Assembly: GCA_964344305.1 (NCBI GenBank)
Contig: CAYFMT010000004.1
Span: forward strand, 98,598 to 162,597
DNA from: JABMOV01 sp964344305
Lineage (GTDB): Bacteria; Fidelibacterota; Marinisomatia; Marinisomatales; JABMOV01
Length of the DNA: 64,000 nt
Direction: 5' to 3'
In this document: one piece after another, positions 54,208 to 63,444 of the stretch
How positions within the stretch are numbered: position 1 is the stretch's first letter
Layout of the letters: each line of letters starts with the position of its first letter
Notes under the pieces: model-generated
The model's input: the letters and a program-made list of their open reading frames with translations, nothing else
What the model was told of the DNA's origin: nothing
Databases searched by the model: none
Translations under genes and position numbers: made by a program

Positions 54208-54597
54208 ATGCTTGAAGGTATCATCTGCCCCATTTGCGAATCCACCCTGGATGAGCAGGAGCTTCGAGAAAAGCTGAAGTGTCCCAGTTGTAACACGGAC
54301 TTAAAACAACGGGCATTTCTCGATTTTCTTGAATACCTTATGAAAAATGGTATTGTAGAGAACCTGGACTTCTTTGATGCAGAAGTTTACAAGGAAGATA
54401 TTGAGCGCATCTCTCCTGATGATGAAGAAGATATTGATCCTGCAGAATTTGAGAAGAAAAAAGACACGTTCAATTTATACGAAAATGAAATGATTCCTCA
54501 GGATGAAGAATCCATCGATGATACTGCCTTTGAAAAATTTGAAGGAATCAACGATGATTGGGAGGAATTCAATCGCAATGATTACGATGATTTTTAA
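54208..54597 (+). CDS. hypothetical protein with N-terminal zinc ribbon
   Basis: A protein of 129 residues with CPICESTLDEQELREKLKCPSC at about 7-28, a zinc ribbon, then a highly acidic C-terminal region (DDEEDIDPAEFEKKK, DDWEEF). AAGGA precedes the ATG. The family is not recognised. It lies 17 bases before the DUF3467 gene. Confidence 0.7.
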   Translation: MLEGIICPICESTLDEQELREKLKCPSCNTDLKQRAFLDFLEYLMKNGIVENLDFFDAEVYKEDIERISPDDEEDIDPAEFEKKKDTFNLYENEMIPQDEESIDDTAFEKFEGINDDWEEFNRNDYDDF

Positions 54598-54614
54598 ACC
54601 GGGGGTTATTTCAC

Positions 54615-54938
54615 ATGGATGACAATAAGAAAAATGTTCAGCAGATAAATATAGAATTAGACGAAAATATCAGCAGTGGAGAATATGCCAATTTTGTTGT
54701 CGTCACTCATTCTCCTGCGGAATTTGTCATGGATTTCACTCGACTGTTGCCAGGTGTACCCAAAGCAAAAGTTCATTCCAGAATCATTATGGCCCCACCT
54801 CATGCAAAAGCATTCATGAGCGCTCTGGCTGATAACATTAAGAAGTTTGAAAGTCAGCACGGAGAAATAAGAAATCCGGGACAGGAAGGATTTCAGGGGT
54901 TTGGCGTAAAACCACCTAAAGATAAATTACCAAACTAA
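54615..54938 (+). CDS. DUF3467 family protein
   Basis: A protein of 107 residues with YANFVVVTHSPAEFVMDFTRLLPGVPKAKVHSRIIMAPPHAKAF, which matches DUF3467. Function unknown; widespread in FCB and Proteobacteria. It ends 28 bases before the convergent PAP2 gene, with a weak hairpin between them. Confidence 0.88.
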   Translation: MDDNKKNVQQINIELDENISSGEYANFVVVTHSPAEFVMDFTRLLPGVPKAKVHSRIIMAPPHAKAFMSALADNIKKFESQHGEIRNPGQEGFQGFGVKPPKDKLPN

Positions 54939-54945
54939 CTTTTAT

Positions 54946-54969
54946 ACCCGGTACACACGGGGTTTTTTA
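54946..54969 (+). terminator. weak terminator-like hairpin between convergent genes
   Basis: ACCCG (54946-54950) can pair with CgGGGT (54958-54963, one bulge), followed by a run of T. Confidence 0.4.
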
Positions 54970-55566
54970 TTGTATTTCCGGCGGGTTATCATCTGCATAC
55001 CATACCCACGATTTTCCTTTTTTTAATTCCCGCATTTTAACCAATACCCAGACTGTGAGGATGCTCCAGGCAATTGTATATCCAAATAGTCCACCAAACA
55101 AAACATCTCCAGGGTAGTGAACTCCCACGTAAATACGACTGAATCCAATCATACATGCCAGAGAGGTGAGCCAGTGTTTTGCTTTTGGATAGAAATATCC
55201 AAGGATGACGGACAGAGCAAACATGTTTGCTGCATGGTTGGAAACAAACCCGTATTTCCCACCTTTCCCAACCAGGAGATTGATTCCTTCAAGTGCATGG
55301 GAGGGTCTGAGTCTGCCGAAGGCGGGTTTAATGATATGACCAGCAATCGAATCAACAAGGGCGATAGCGAGAATGAGAAGGACAAAAGCAATACGTCCAC
55401 GCTTCTTATCAAATCCAAGAGCAAAAACAATATAAGCGAGCAGGGGAAGAACCCAATTCTGTGGATCTGTGATGATAGGCATGATCCAATCAAAGAAAGG
55501 ATTTGAAAGGAATCCATTCATAAATTGGAAGAGTAAAAGATCAATTTGATTTAGGAAATCCAACAT
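54967..55566 (-). CDS. PAP2-superfamily phosphatase, undecaprenyl-diphosphatase-like
   Basis: A protein of 199 residues with about six hydrophobic segments and the PAP2 signature: KPAFGRLRPS (KxxxxxxRP), SNHAAN (PSGH-like, with the initial Pro and Gly replaced), and SRIYVGVHYPGDV. It dephosphorylates lipid phosphates such as undecaprenyl pyrophosphate. ATG 55566 is the better start than the in-frame ATG at 55578, which would lie inside the divergent gene. The start codon abuts that of the divergent gene. Confidence 0.85.
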   Translation of the reverse strand: MLDFLNQIDLLLFQFMNGFLSNPFFDWIMPIITDPQNWVLPLLAYIVFALGFDKKRGRIAFVLLILAIALVDSIAGHIIKPAFGRLRPSHALEGINLLVGKGGKYGFVSNHAANMFALSVILGYFYPKAKHWLTSLACMIGFSRIYVGVHYPGDVLFGGLFGYTIAWSILTVWVLVKMRELKKGKSWVWYADDNPPEIQ

Positions 55567-55836
55567 ATGACCGTACATCCAGAATTATTAAAACTCCTTG
55601 TTTGTCCAGAAACCAAACAACCACTGAAACCGGCTGATGCAATGCTGCTGGAAAAAGTGAATTTATATATTTCACAGGGGAAAATGATGAATAAATCCGG
55701 TGAGAGTTTAATTGATCAGATCCAGGGGGGATTAATAACTCAAGATGAAAAAACTCTTTACATTATTAAGGATGATATTCCAATCATGCTTGTGGAGGAG
55801 AGTGTCAGACTTCATCAGATTTCCGAATCCGATTAA
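55567..55836 (+). CDS. Trm112-like zinc-ribbon family protein
   Basis: A protein of 89 residues beginning MTVHPELLKLLVCPETKQPL, as in the Trm112/UPF0434 group. Only one Cys pair region remains (VCPET), so zinc binding is doubtful. Trm112-type proteins are small partners of methyltransferases in eukaryotes; bacterial members are not well defined. The start codon directly abuts the PAP2 start on the other strand. Confidence 0.75.
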   Translation: MTVHPELLKLLVCPETKQPLKPADAMLLEKVNLYISQGKMMNKSGESLIDQIQGGLITQDEKTLYIIKDDIPIMLVEESVRLHQISESD

Positions 55837-55922
55837 ATCAGTACAATATAGAAAGTCTAAAGTTAGGAATATAAAAAATATCTTGTGCCCCCAAATGAGT
55901 ACAACTAACTTCGGACAAATTC

Positions 55923-55989
55923 AAGCAGGGTGAAATGAAAGAAGACTGGTTGTTCCCCCGCTCCCAGGTTTCATTGACCCTGCTTTTTT
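55923..55989 (+). terminator. long multi-part hairpin with T-run
   Basis: AAGCAGGGT (55923-55931) pairs with ACCCTGCTT (55977-55985); AATGAAA (55934-55940) with TTTCATT (55969-55975); CTGG (55946-55949) with CCAG (55964-55967). A run of T follows. It is 87 bases after the Trm112-like gene and may terminate that transcript or be the 3' end of a small RNA. Confidence 0.65.
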
Positions 55990-56063
55990 ATATTTATATA
56001 TAAGCATTTCATTTTATACTCCACCCGCCTCCTGATAACATATAGTACTTAAAAGGAAGTCTG

Positions 56064-56168
56064 TTATTTCTTCCTCCTTTCAATGAGACGTTTTATGGTC
56101 CATAATATGATTATGGATCCTGCAAAAAAGAGAATATTTGCCAGCAATATGGTTTGAAAAGTGGTCAT
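56064..56168 (-). CDS. possible 34-residue membrane protein
   Basis: A small frame in a 540-base gap, starting ATG 56168: MTTFQTILLANILFFAGSII followed by ILWTIKRLIERRKK. It has one hydrophobic segment and a basic C-terminal tail, the pattern of small single-span membrane proteins. No strong ribosome site is seen and no family is recognised. Confidence 0.35.
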   Translation of the reverse strand: MTTFQTILLANILFFAGSIIILWTIKRLIERRKK

Positions 56169-56375
56169 GCTTCGGTGAAAGATAATGATAAAATAGACAA
56201 TTCAGTTTAAATTCAAATACAATTCTATCCTTATCAATTGTGTTTTTTCATACAGAACCGATGAAACCGACAGTAACAAATCACAGACACAAATTCTTGC
56301 CATTTTTATACCATTTAACAACAACTACCATTCTAAAGATTTCAATTAATTCAATTCTGACAAAGGAGAACTCAA

Positions 56376-57152
56376 ATGAAAATTGGTGTTCTGGTTAAGC
56401 AGGTACCCAGCAGCGAATCACAGGTCCCATTACATGAGTCGGGAAAATGGATTCAGGAAGAGACTGCAAACTGGGAAATGAATGACAGCGATGCTTATGC
56501 ATTGGAAGAAGCACTTCAACTGAAAGAGAAACATGGAGACTCGGAAGTGACTGTTATCAGTCTGGGACCGGCTGAAAGAACCGCAAAAACTGTTCGGGAG
56601 GCCCTGGCCAAGGGTGCGGATAAAGCCAAGCATATCGTTGATGATGTTCCGGGTGTTTCTGATCCGTTTTTAATTGCAAAGGCGATCTCAACAGTTTCAA
56701 AAGAAGAAGGTTTTGATCTTATCCTGTCTGGTCTGCAGTCAGGCGATTTATCTTCAGGTCAGGTGGGAATCCTGGTTGGCGAAATGCTAGGTATGTCTAC
56801 ATCCAGCCTGGTGATGGAAACAGAGGTGGCAGATCAATCCATCCGGGTGAAGCGAGAACTGGAGGGGGGCTGGTATCAGTGGGTGACCTTGCAGATGCCT
56901 GCATCCATTAATGTGCAATCAGGATTGAATACTCCCAGGTATGCATCTTTAAAAGGTATCATGACAGCAAAGAGAAAAGAAATTCAATCCATACCTGTTC
57001 AAGATGCTCTGGCAGGTGTGAATGCAGTCCAGAAAATGAATGCATTGTCTGTCCCGATATCTGATAAAAGTACAGAAATGATTGAGGGCGATACAGACAC
57101 GATCGTTTCAGGTCTTTTGAATATTCTAAAAACCAAAGCGAAAGTATTGTAG
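56376..57152 (+). CDS. etfB: electron transfer flavoprotein beta subunit
   Basis: A protein of 258 residues with IGVLVKQVPSSESQ, NDSDAYALEEALQLKE, DLILSGLQSGD and the conserved C-terminal domain. ETF accepts electrons from acyl-CoA dehydrogenases. AAAGGAG sits before the start. It is the first gene of etfB-etfA-EMO-carboxyltransferase. Confidence 0.96.
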   Translation: MKIGVLVKQVPSSESQVPLHESGKWIQEETANWEMNDSDAYALEEALQLKEKHGDSEVTVISLGPAERTAKTVREALAKGADKAKHIVDDVPGVSDPFLIAKAISTVSKEEGFDLILSGLQSGDLSSGQVGILVGEMLGMSTSSLVMETEVADQSIRVKRELEGGWYQWVTLQMPASINVQSGLNTPRYASLKGIMTAKRKEIQSIPVQDALAGVNAVQKMNALSVPISDKSTEMIEGDTDTIVSGLLNILKTKAKVL

Positions 57153-57161
57153 GAGTCTGTC

Positions 57162-58124
57162 ATGAGTATATTAATCATCATTGAAAACCAATCCGGTGCC
57201 ATCCACCGAATCAGCCGGGAAGCCATTGCAGGTGCACAACAGCTTGGAAAAAACCTGGGATTGCCGGTTAAAGGATGCATCATAGGAAACAATATTCAGT
57301 CTGTAATTGATGAAGCAGTTTCTTTCGATTTATCGGAAATTTTGTGTTATAAAAATGAGTTGCTTGATACCTATACAGCAGAAGGATGGGCAACGGTCCT
57401 GCGGGATATAATCGATTTGGAAAAACCCAGGATAATTATAGCCGGGCATTCCTACCAGGTTCGAGATTACGGTCCAAAACTCAGTGTGAAGCTGAATAGT
57501 CCGATGATATCAGATGTTGCCGGGGTGGATGTAGAAAATGGCTCACCGGTATTTTATAGATTGACCTTTAATGGCAAACTTCAGGCAACGGTTAAGCCTG
57601 AAGGAGATTCAATCCCATTAGTGTGCTTTCAATCAGCCGCGTTTCAGGCAGATGATGCAGAAGCTGGTTCTGCATCTGTTCGTGAGGTGGACATATCCCT
57701 GTCATCAGATGTTATTACGTCCAAACCTGAGGCACCCTTCCAGGAGGAAGCAGGGGGCGTGGACCTGAGTGCAGCAGACATCATTGTATCGGTAGGCAGA
57801 GGTATTGGGAAGGAAGAGAATATTCCCATTGCTGAAGCATTGGCATCCAAACTGAAAGCAGAAATTGGATCTTCACGTCCGGTTGTGGATGCTGGATGGC
57901 TTCCTCAAAATCGTCAGGTGGGCAGCTCGGGACAAACCGTCTCTCCAAAACTGTACATTGCATTGGGTATTTCTGGTGCCATTCAGCATATTGTCGGGAT
58001 GAAAGGTTCGAAATACATCATTGCCATTAACAAGGATGCAGAGGCACCCATATTTGAGCTGGCCGATGCTGGTGTGGTTGGTGATGTTCTGGAAATTGTA
58101 CCAGCCCTGACAGAAGCATTGTAA
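57162..58124 (+). CDS. etfA: electron transfer flavoprotein alpha subunit
   Basis: A protein of 320 residues with the FAD-binding C-terminal signature: SRPVVDAGWLPQNRQVGSSGQTVSPKLYIALGISGAIQH. It forms a heterodimer with EtfB. AGGAG precedes the start; the gene begins nine bases after etfB. Confidence 0.96.
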   Translation: MSILIIIENQSGAIHRISREAIAGAQQLGKNLGLPVKGCIIGNNIQSVIDEAVSFDLSEILCYKNELLDTYTAEGWATVLRDIIDLEKPRIIIAGHSYQVRDYGPKLSVKLNSPMISDVAGVDVENGSPVFYRLTFNGKLQATVKPEGDSIPLVCFQSAAFQADDAEAGSASVREVDISLSSDVITSKPEAPFQEEAGGVDLSAADIIVSVGRGIGKEENIPIAEALASKLKAEIGSSRPVVDAGWLPQNRQVGSSGQTVSPKLYIALGISGAIQHIVGMKGSKYIIAINKDAEAPIFELADAGVVGDVLEIVPALTEAL

Positions 58125-58150
58125 GTAGTTCCACCACAAGAGGTAGTACC

Positions 58151-60139
58151 ATGGCATCTCATTCAGTCCCTACATTGTTTTACGTGTTTGCAGTCATTGC
58201 CATTCTGGTTTTTCTCTTTCATCTGAAGAAACTCTTCAGTTTTAAGAAAGGAAAGAATGTACCGGTTGAGGTCTCTGTCAGTCAGATGATAAAAAATATC
58301 ATCGTATATGGTATTGGCCAAAGACAACTGTATCGACGCCGGTTTTCTTATGCAGCTATCATGCATACGTTTATCGCATGGGGATTCTTTGAGTTGCTCT
58401 TTGCAACTACAGTGGATTTTTTCATGGCCAGGGGATGGTTTACAGCCTACCTCCCAACGCTGGATACACCTTGGTTTGCCTTCATCAATGACCTCGGTGG
58501 CGTCATGCTTGGTACTGGTCTTGTGATGGCCTTGATTCGACGGTACGGAGATAAACCAAAAGCACTTCCACAGGACGCTTGGTCAGGCAGGGGATTGATT
58601 CTGGGTGATACCGGGATTCTGGTTTTTCTTTTATTGCTGGTGATTGGAGGTTTCCTGGCGGAATCTGCACGTCTGATTGTGGATAAACCTGAGGCTGCCC
58701 AATGGTCATGGTTTGGGTATTCACTTTCGATGCTGCTACCTGAGAATATCTGGGAGGCTTCAGAATCTACCCTTTGGTGGTTTCATGCTCTAACAGCTCT
58801 TGCATTTATAGCCTATTTACCGAAAACGAAAATATTCCATGCGATTGCAGTAATGGTCAATGTGTCCGTAACGGATAAACAAAACCGACACAAAATACCT
58901 GCGATGCATGTAAGTAAGATCATGGAAGACCCTGACCTGGACCCGGATGCCATTAGTCTAGGTGCAAGCAAGGATTCTGACCTGACCTGGAAACAACTTC
59001 TAAACTCCATTTCATGTACAGAGTGTGCACGCTGCACAATGGTTTGCCCGGCTCATACAACGGGTAAGCCACTGTCACCCATGAAAATCATGTCAGATAT
59101 TCGTGAAGGTGTGAATCATGGTGATACGAAAACACTGATTGTTGGACCACATATCTCAGAAGATGAGCTTTGGTCATGCACTACCTGTGGGGCCTGTATG
59201 GAAGAATGTCCAGTGTTGATAAATCATGTCCCTGCCATCACAGACTTTCGTCGATACCTTGTGCTCTCAGAAGGCAAACCACCAGCTCAGGCAGCCGTTC
59301 ATCTTGAGAACATCATGAATACAGGCAATCCCTGGGGAATGTCAGGGCGGATGAAATGGGCAACCGATGCAGGTCTTGATGTACCCACCATGGCATCAAA
59401 AAAAGAAGCGGATGTCCTTTACTGGGTTGGATGCGCAGGAGCATTTGACCCACGTAATCAACAGATTGCGAAATCCATGGTAACAATTCTAGAGAATGCT
59501 GGTGTGGATTATGGTGTGCTGGGCGAAGAAGAAATGTGTACAGGTGATTCGGCAAGACGGCTTGGTGAAGAATATCTATTCGAAACCATGGCCATGCAAA
59601 ATATCGAAACACTTAACCAGTATTCGTTTAATACCATCGTTACACCTTGTCCTCATTGTCTTCATACCTTAAAAAATGAATACAGTGATTTTGGTGGGAA
59701 GTTCACAGTGAAACACCATTCACAGTATATATCAGAATTGCTTTCCGAAGGAAAAATCAGCATGTCGAAGGGGACAGAAGATGCTATAACCTATCATGAT
59801 CCATGCTACCTCGGAAGGTATAATAACGAGTATGATGCTCCCAGGGATGTCATATCCTCAGTAATTGCTTCCGGGGATAATCTGATTGAGATGGAAGATA
59901 ATAAATCCGAAAGTCTATGCTGCGGTGCTGGAGGAGGTAACATGTGGTATGAAGTGGAGATGGGTGACCGAATCAACTTGAAACGATTTGACGAGGCGGT
60001 AGAAACCGGAGCAAAAGGTGTCATTACATCCTGCTCTTACTGTGCCATCATGATGGATGATGCCATAAAGGTGCGCGGGAAAGAAGAGGATATGTACATC
60101 AAGGATCTGGCTGAATTGGTAACCGATAACCTTACCTAA
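58151..60139 (+). CDS. ETF:menaquinone oxidoreductase-like membrane iron-sulphur protein (EMO/EtfD-like)
   Basis: A protein of 662 residues. N-terminal membrane domain (about 1-240, several segments, NarI-like) followed by two 4Fe-4S motifs (CTECARCTMVCP at about 293-304 and CTTCGACMEECP at about 343-354) and a C-terminal HdrD/GlpC-like CCG domain (CPHC, DPCYLGR, CCGAGGG). This layout matches the family that passes electrons from ETF to menaquinone, as with EtfD in mycobacteria. It follows etfA by 26 bases. Together they link acyl-CoA oxidation to respiration. Confidence 0.9.
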   Translation: MASHSVPTLFYVFAVIAILVFLFHLKKLFSFKKGKNVPVEVSVSQMIKNIIVYGIGQRQLYRRRFSYAAIMHTFIAWGFFELLFATTVDFFMARGWFTAYLPTLDTPWFAFINDLGGVMLGTGLVMALIRRYGDKPKALPQDAWSGRGLILGDTGILVFLLLLVIGGFLAESARLIVDKPEAAQWSWFGYSLSMLLPENIWEASESTLWWFHALTALAFIAYLPKTKIFHAIAVMVNVSVTDKQNRHKIPAMHVSKIMEDPDLDPDAISLGASKDSDLTWKQLLNSISCTECARCTMVCPAHTTGKPLSPMKIMSDIREGVNHGDTKTLIVGPHISEDELWSCTTCGACMEECPVLINHVPAITDFRRYLVLSEGKPPAQAAVHLENIMNTGNPWGMSGRMKWATDAGLDVPTMASKKEADVLYWVGCAGAFDPRNQQIAKSMVTILENAGVDYGVLGEEEMCTGDSARRLGEEYLFETMAMQNIETLNQYSFNTIVTPCPHCLHTLKNEYSDFGGKFTVKHHSQYISELLSEGKISMSKGTEDAITYHDPCYLGRYNNEYDAPRDVISSVIASGDNLIEMEDNKSESLCCGAGGGNMWYEVEMGDRINLKRFDEAVETGAKGVITSCSYCAIMMDDAIKVRGKEEDMYIKDLAELVTDNLT

Positions 60140-60148
60140 CAATTATCT

Positions 60149-61906
60149 GTGAGTAAACATTATTACCTGCCATTTGAGAAGAATGGTGAATTCAAGTATA
60201 CCAGTGAACAGATTGCGTCTCTGACAGAATACGAGAAATACCAGATCTCATTTCATCCAGAGCGCCCCAAATATCTTGATTATCTTACCATTTTTTCTGA
60301 TGTAGACGAATGTCTCCAATCTGATGACTTCGGTTCCAGGCTCATACAAACCCATCGGGCTACAATCCGTATTGACAAACAAAAAATCCCCGTAATGCTT
60401 ATTGGACAACAGACAGGTCCTACATCCAACTACAGTGAACTAATTGAGCACATGAAGGATCAGGAAAATGTCCGTGAATGGAATCATGGAATGCCAACAC
60501 CTGCATCATATGAACGGGCAGTACGTGCCATTGAACTGGCGAACAATGAACACAGGCTCATTATTACGGTTGTTGATACACCGGGCGCTGATCCCACGGA
60601 GGAATCTGAAGCCGGTGGTATCGCATGGAAAATTGGAAAAACCATTCAAGAACTTGTTGAAACACCGCTACCCACTATCTCAATCATCATTAACAGGGGA
60701 TGCAGTGGAGGAGCCATCGCCCTCACAGGGTGTGATGTGGTTCTTGCCATGGAGTTTTCTACTTATCTGGTCATTACACCTGAAGCCTGTTCGTCCATCC
60801 TGTTCCATACACGATCGAGAGCAAACGAAGCAGCAGAAATTTCACGAATACTATCCCGTGAAGGTCATGAACTTGGGATTGTAGATATGATGGTACCTGA
60901 ACCGATTGCTCCCGCACATCGAAACAGGAAAGGGGCCTTTGAATCCCTTCATACAACGCTAAAAAAAGTCATTCCGGATTTATGGGATCAACGAACTGAG
61001 AAGCGATTCAAGAAACGTATAAAACGATGGGCAAGCATCGGGCACTGGGACAGAACCACTGAATCTGCCGTTGTAAACATCCAAAGACCAGTGTCTCGAA
61101 TACCTAAAACAAATGGTGCAGGATACATAGCCCGTCACAAAGGGTGTTATGACAGAATTGGTAATCGACAATATGATCCGGAACGATTTTCCATATTAAA
61201 AGATAATAATTTCTCTTGTCCCGCATGTGGTTATCGATATACACGCCTTTCCGTGTGGGATTATATGGACATGATACTTGATAAAGATACATTTATGGAG
61301 CATGAAGAAACCCGGTATATCATCGACAAAGATATCCTGGAATTTCCCGGCTACCAGGAACGAATATCGCAGGTACAGGAATCAACAGGATTGATGACAA
61401 CCATGATTACAGGTAATGGAAGCATCCTGGATAAACCTGTTATCTTTTGCGGGACTGAGTTTGGGTTTTTGGGTGGATCATTTTGCATGAGCACTGGAGA
61501 AAAAATGTGGCAGGCAGCAGAATTGTCACTCGATGGAAAAACTCCTATGGTTATACAGGCAGCTGGAGGTGGCGCAAGGATGCATGAAGGATGTTCTTCC
61601 ATGGTGAGCATTCCAAAAGTTCATCTTGCTTTGACCAGAGTTGAAAGAGAAGGAATTCCAGTGATCACATTGATCACCGATCCTACCCTGGGTGGTGTGG
61701 CTATTGGCTATGGCTCAAGAGGAATCCGGTTCTTTGAAGTGAATGCAGGGAATATTGGATTCTCTGGAAAAAGGGTGATTGAACAGTACACAGGGCACAA
61801 AACCTCCAGAAATTTTCAGCGAACCCACTGGTTGGAACGACATGGGCACGTGGACCACGTTGGTCATCCGAACGACATTCGCAGACAGATTGCGGACTTT
61901 TTATAA
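60149..61906 (+). CDS. acyl-CoA carboxylase carboxyltransferase, alpha-beta fusion (AccA part first)
   Basis: A protein of 585 residues beginning with GTG at 60149. N-terminal half (about 60-300) is AccA-like: NHGMPTPASYERAVRAIELA, VVDTPGADPTEESEAGG, INRGCSGGAIAL, VITPEACSSILF. C-terminal half (about 330-585) is AccD-like: ribbon remnant SCPACGYRYT, GFLGGSFCMSTGEKM, QAAGGGARMHEG, ITDPTLGGVAIGY. The usual AccD zinc ribbon has two CxxC pairs; only CPAC (about 356-359) is present, with a single Cys about 24 residues earlier. No biotin carboxylase is in the window. Terminator at 61930. Confidence 0.85.
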   Translation: MSKHYYLPFEKNGEFKYTSEQIASLTEYEKYQISFHPERPKYLDYLTIFSDVDECLQSDDFGSRLIQTHRATIRIDKQKIPVMLIGQQTGPTSNYSELIEHMKDQENVREWNHGMPTPASYERAVRAIELANNEHRLIITVVDTPGADPTEESEAGGIAWKIGKTIQELVETPLPTISIIINRGCSGGAIALTGCDVVLAMEFSTYLVITPEACSSILFHTRSRANEAAEISRILSREGHELGIVDMMVPEPIAPAHRNRKGAFESLHTTLKKVIPDLWDQRTEKRFKKRIKRWASIGHWDRTTESAVVNIQRPVSRIPKTNGAGYIARHKGCYDRIGNRQYDPERFSILKDNNFSCPACGYRYTRLSVWDYMDMILDKDTFMEHEETRYIIDKDILEFPGYQERISQVQESTGLMTTMITGNGSILDKPVIFCGTEFGFLGGSFCMSTGEKMWQAAELSLDGKTPMVIQAAGGGARMHEGCSSMVSIPKVHLALTRVEREGIPVITLITDPTLGGVAIGYGSRGIRFFEVNAGNIGFSGKRVIEQYTGHKTSRNFQRTHWLERHGHVDHVGHPNDIRRQIADFL

Positions 61907-61929
61907 TCGTCGGATCAGCTTAAATAAAA

Positions 61930-61955
61930 AACCTCCCATTCTGGGAGGTTTTTTT
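61930..61955. terminator. bidirectional terminator between convergent operons
   Basis: A 9-bp perfect stem AACCTCCCA (61930-61938) with TGGGAGGTT (61942-61950), loop TTC, T-run after and A-run before, so it can serve both the carboxyltransferase (+) and cytochrome (-) transcripts. Confidence 0.9.
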
Positions 61956-61973
61956 ATCAATGTAAAGTTGAAA

Positions 61974-62318
61974 CTATTTGTCTTTTCGGTAAACCTGAGG
62001 TTCCTTCTCTCCTCGATGACATGTCCAGCAACTGACTTTCATTTCTTCTGCCCAACTAAATTGGTTTTCATTCAGGTTTTTCGTCATTTTCATCATACTC
62101 CTGGCGATCTTTTTGTGTTTGGTATCAGCTGATTTATCATCCATGTCATGACAGAATTTGCATTTAACACCCAGGTCTTTTGACATCCCCTTCATGTAGG
62201 CTTTTAACTCTTTTTCTGTCTTAAAGTCCAAAACCTTTAAATCTTTGAACCCGCCCTGTGCAGGTAATGTTGACAGGAGAAAGCCCCCAAGTAAAACCAG
62301 TGAAATAATACGTTTCAT
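61974..62318 (-). CDS. dihaem c-type cytochrome (reaction-centre-cytochrome-like)
   Basis: A protein of 114 residues with a signal peptide (LLGGFLLSTLPAQ). Two haem-binding motifs: CKFCH at 53-57 and CWTCHRG at 97-103. The spacing and the IARSMMKMTKNLN helix between them resemble the PRC-type cytochrome c repeats of photosynthetic reaction centres, also found in non-phototrophs. It is exported and soluble. It is the last gene of a three-gene cytochrome cluster and follows the cytochrome-barrel gene by 13 bases. Confidence 0.85.
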   Translation of the reverse strand: MKRIISLVLLGGFLLSTLPAQGGFKDLKVLDFKTEKELKAYMKGMSKDLGVKCKFCHDMDDKSADTKHKKIARSMMKMTKNLNENQFSWAEEMKVSCWTCHRGEKEPQVYRKDK

Positions 62319-62331
62319 GTTTGCTCCTTTA

Positions 62332-63444
62332 TTAAAACCAGTTATGCAGTTGAATGATGTATTCCGGCGCCGGATTGGCGGAATTTACATTTTCGGACTG
62401 ATAGTATCTTGTTTGAAATTTGATAGAGAAAAATGGAATAGGAGTAACATCTATTCCAAGACTGTATCGATGCAAAGAACCGGACTTCAAATCTGAATCG
62501 GGGTCGACAAATTCGTAGGCTCCCATCAGGGACAACCCCTGCGTTGGCTCTATATATAATGTTGTTCTGGAGTTCAGTCCATGAAGGTTACTGACAATAA
62601 ATAAATTTTGCTCACTTTCCAGTGTGAAAATCCCGATATTAACCCCATGGGATATCCCAACCAGCTGATTACCGGAATCCTTCATCCCACTAAGGGAAAC
62701 TAATCCATAGCCGTTCATAAACTGAAAAGGAAGTTGCAGACGAGTCGTAAAATTCAGATCTGATAAGTCTCCAATACTGCTCCCGGGAGAAAAGAGACTC
62801 GACCCTGTACTGAATGTCCATAGAAGTTTGGATATTGGAGAAAACCCAACTTCAAATGTGGTTGGTTTTTGGGTAAATGGTGAAAACGGCATCTGACTGG
62901 TGGCCACTGGATAATTTCCGCGAATCGCTCCGCTGCGAGTCATGGCGCTGTGATCGTCAATCCTGTATCCATAATTTGGAACAAAATTCCCTGTTTTGAG
63001 CCACCCTTTAAATGGAAGCTCTGAAATAATTCCCCAGATTTCAGATCCTGTTCCAGAAGGACTCAAATCAAGTTCAATGTAAACCCCTAATCGTTCAGAA
63101 ATTGTAAGAAAGGAATATAGTTCAGACTGCATAGGAAAGACCCTGGTGACTCTCTCCTCAGAGATGTTAGCGATTGTTTCATAGGAAAATGCCTGAACAC
63201 GTACATCACCGCCTATTTGCATGAATTCATTAATGATCCCGGTATAATCATCAGGATAGAAGCTATCTGATGCGGACAATGGAAGTTCATCCATGGATAC
63301 AATTTCAGTTCCATGATCATTCCGAAGGGCACCACCAGTTGGATTCACATGACAGGAACCGCAATGGGACCCATTTTGTATGGCATACTTTGGTAGAGGG
63401 AATAAACAACTGGTGAGAAGGAGGAATAAAATGATGTATTTCAA
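62332..63444 (-). CDS. cytochrome c-outer membrane barrel fusion (Cyc2-like architecture)
   Basis: A protein of 370 residues. The N-terminus has a short signal (IILFLLLTSC; a lipobox-like LTSC at 10-13 is present) followed by CGSCHVNPTGGALRNDHG, with the c-type haem motif at 28-32. The remaining ~325 residues are beta-barrel-like with amphipathic strands, ending QLHNWF, the terminal Phe of outer membrane proteins. A CxxCH-then-porin layout is known from Cyc2-type iron oxidases of the outer membrane; the relationship here is architectural, not shown by identity. The gene overlaps the 63441 gene by 4 bases. Confidence 0.7.
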   Translation of the reverse strand: MKYIILFLLLTSCLFPLPKYAIQNGSHCGSCHVNPTGGALRNDHGTEIVSMDELPLSASDSFYPDDYTGIINEFMQIGGDVRVQAFSYETIANISEERVTRVFPMQSELYSFLTISERLGVYIELDLSPSGTGSEIWGIISELPFKGWLKTGNFVPNYGYRIDDHSAMTRSGAIRGNYPVATSQMPFSPFTQKPTTFEVGFSPISKLLWTFSTGSSLFSPGSSIGDLSDLNFTTRLQLPFQFMNGYGLVSLSGMKDSGNQLVGISHGVNIGIFTLESEQNLFIVSNLHGLNSRTTLYIEPTQGLSLMGAYEFVDPDSDLKSGSLHRYSLGIDVTPIPFFSIKFQTRYYQSENVNSANPAPEYIIQLHNWF

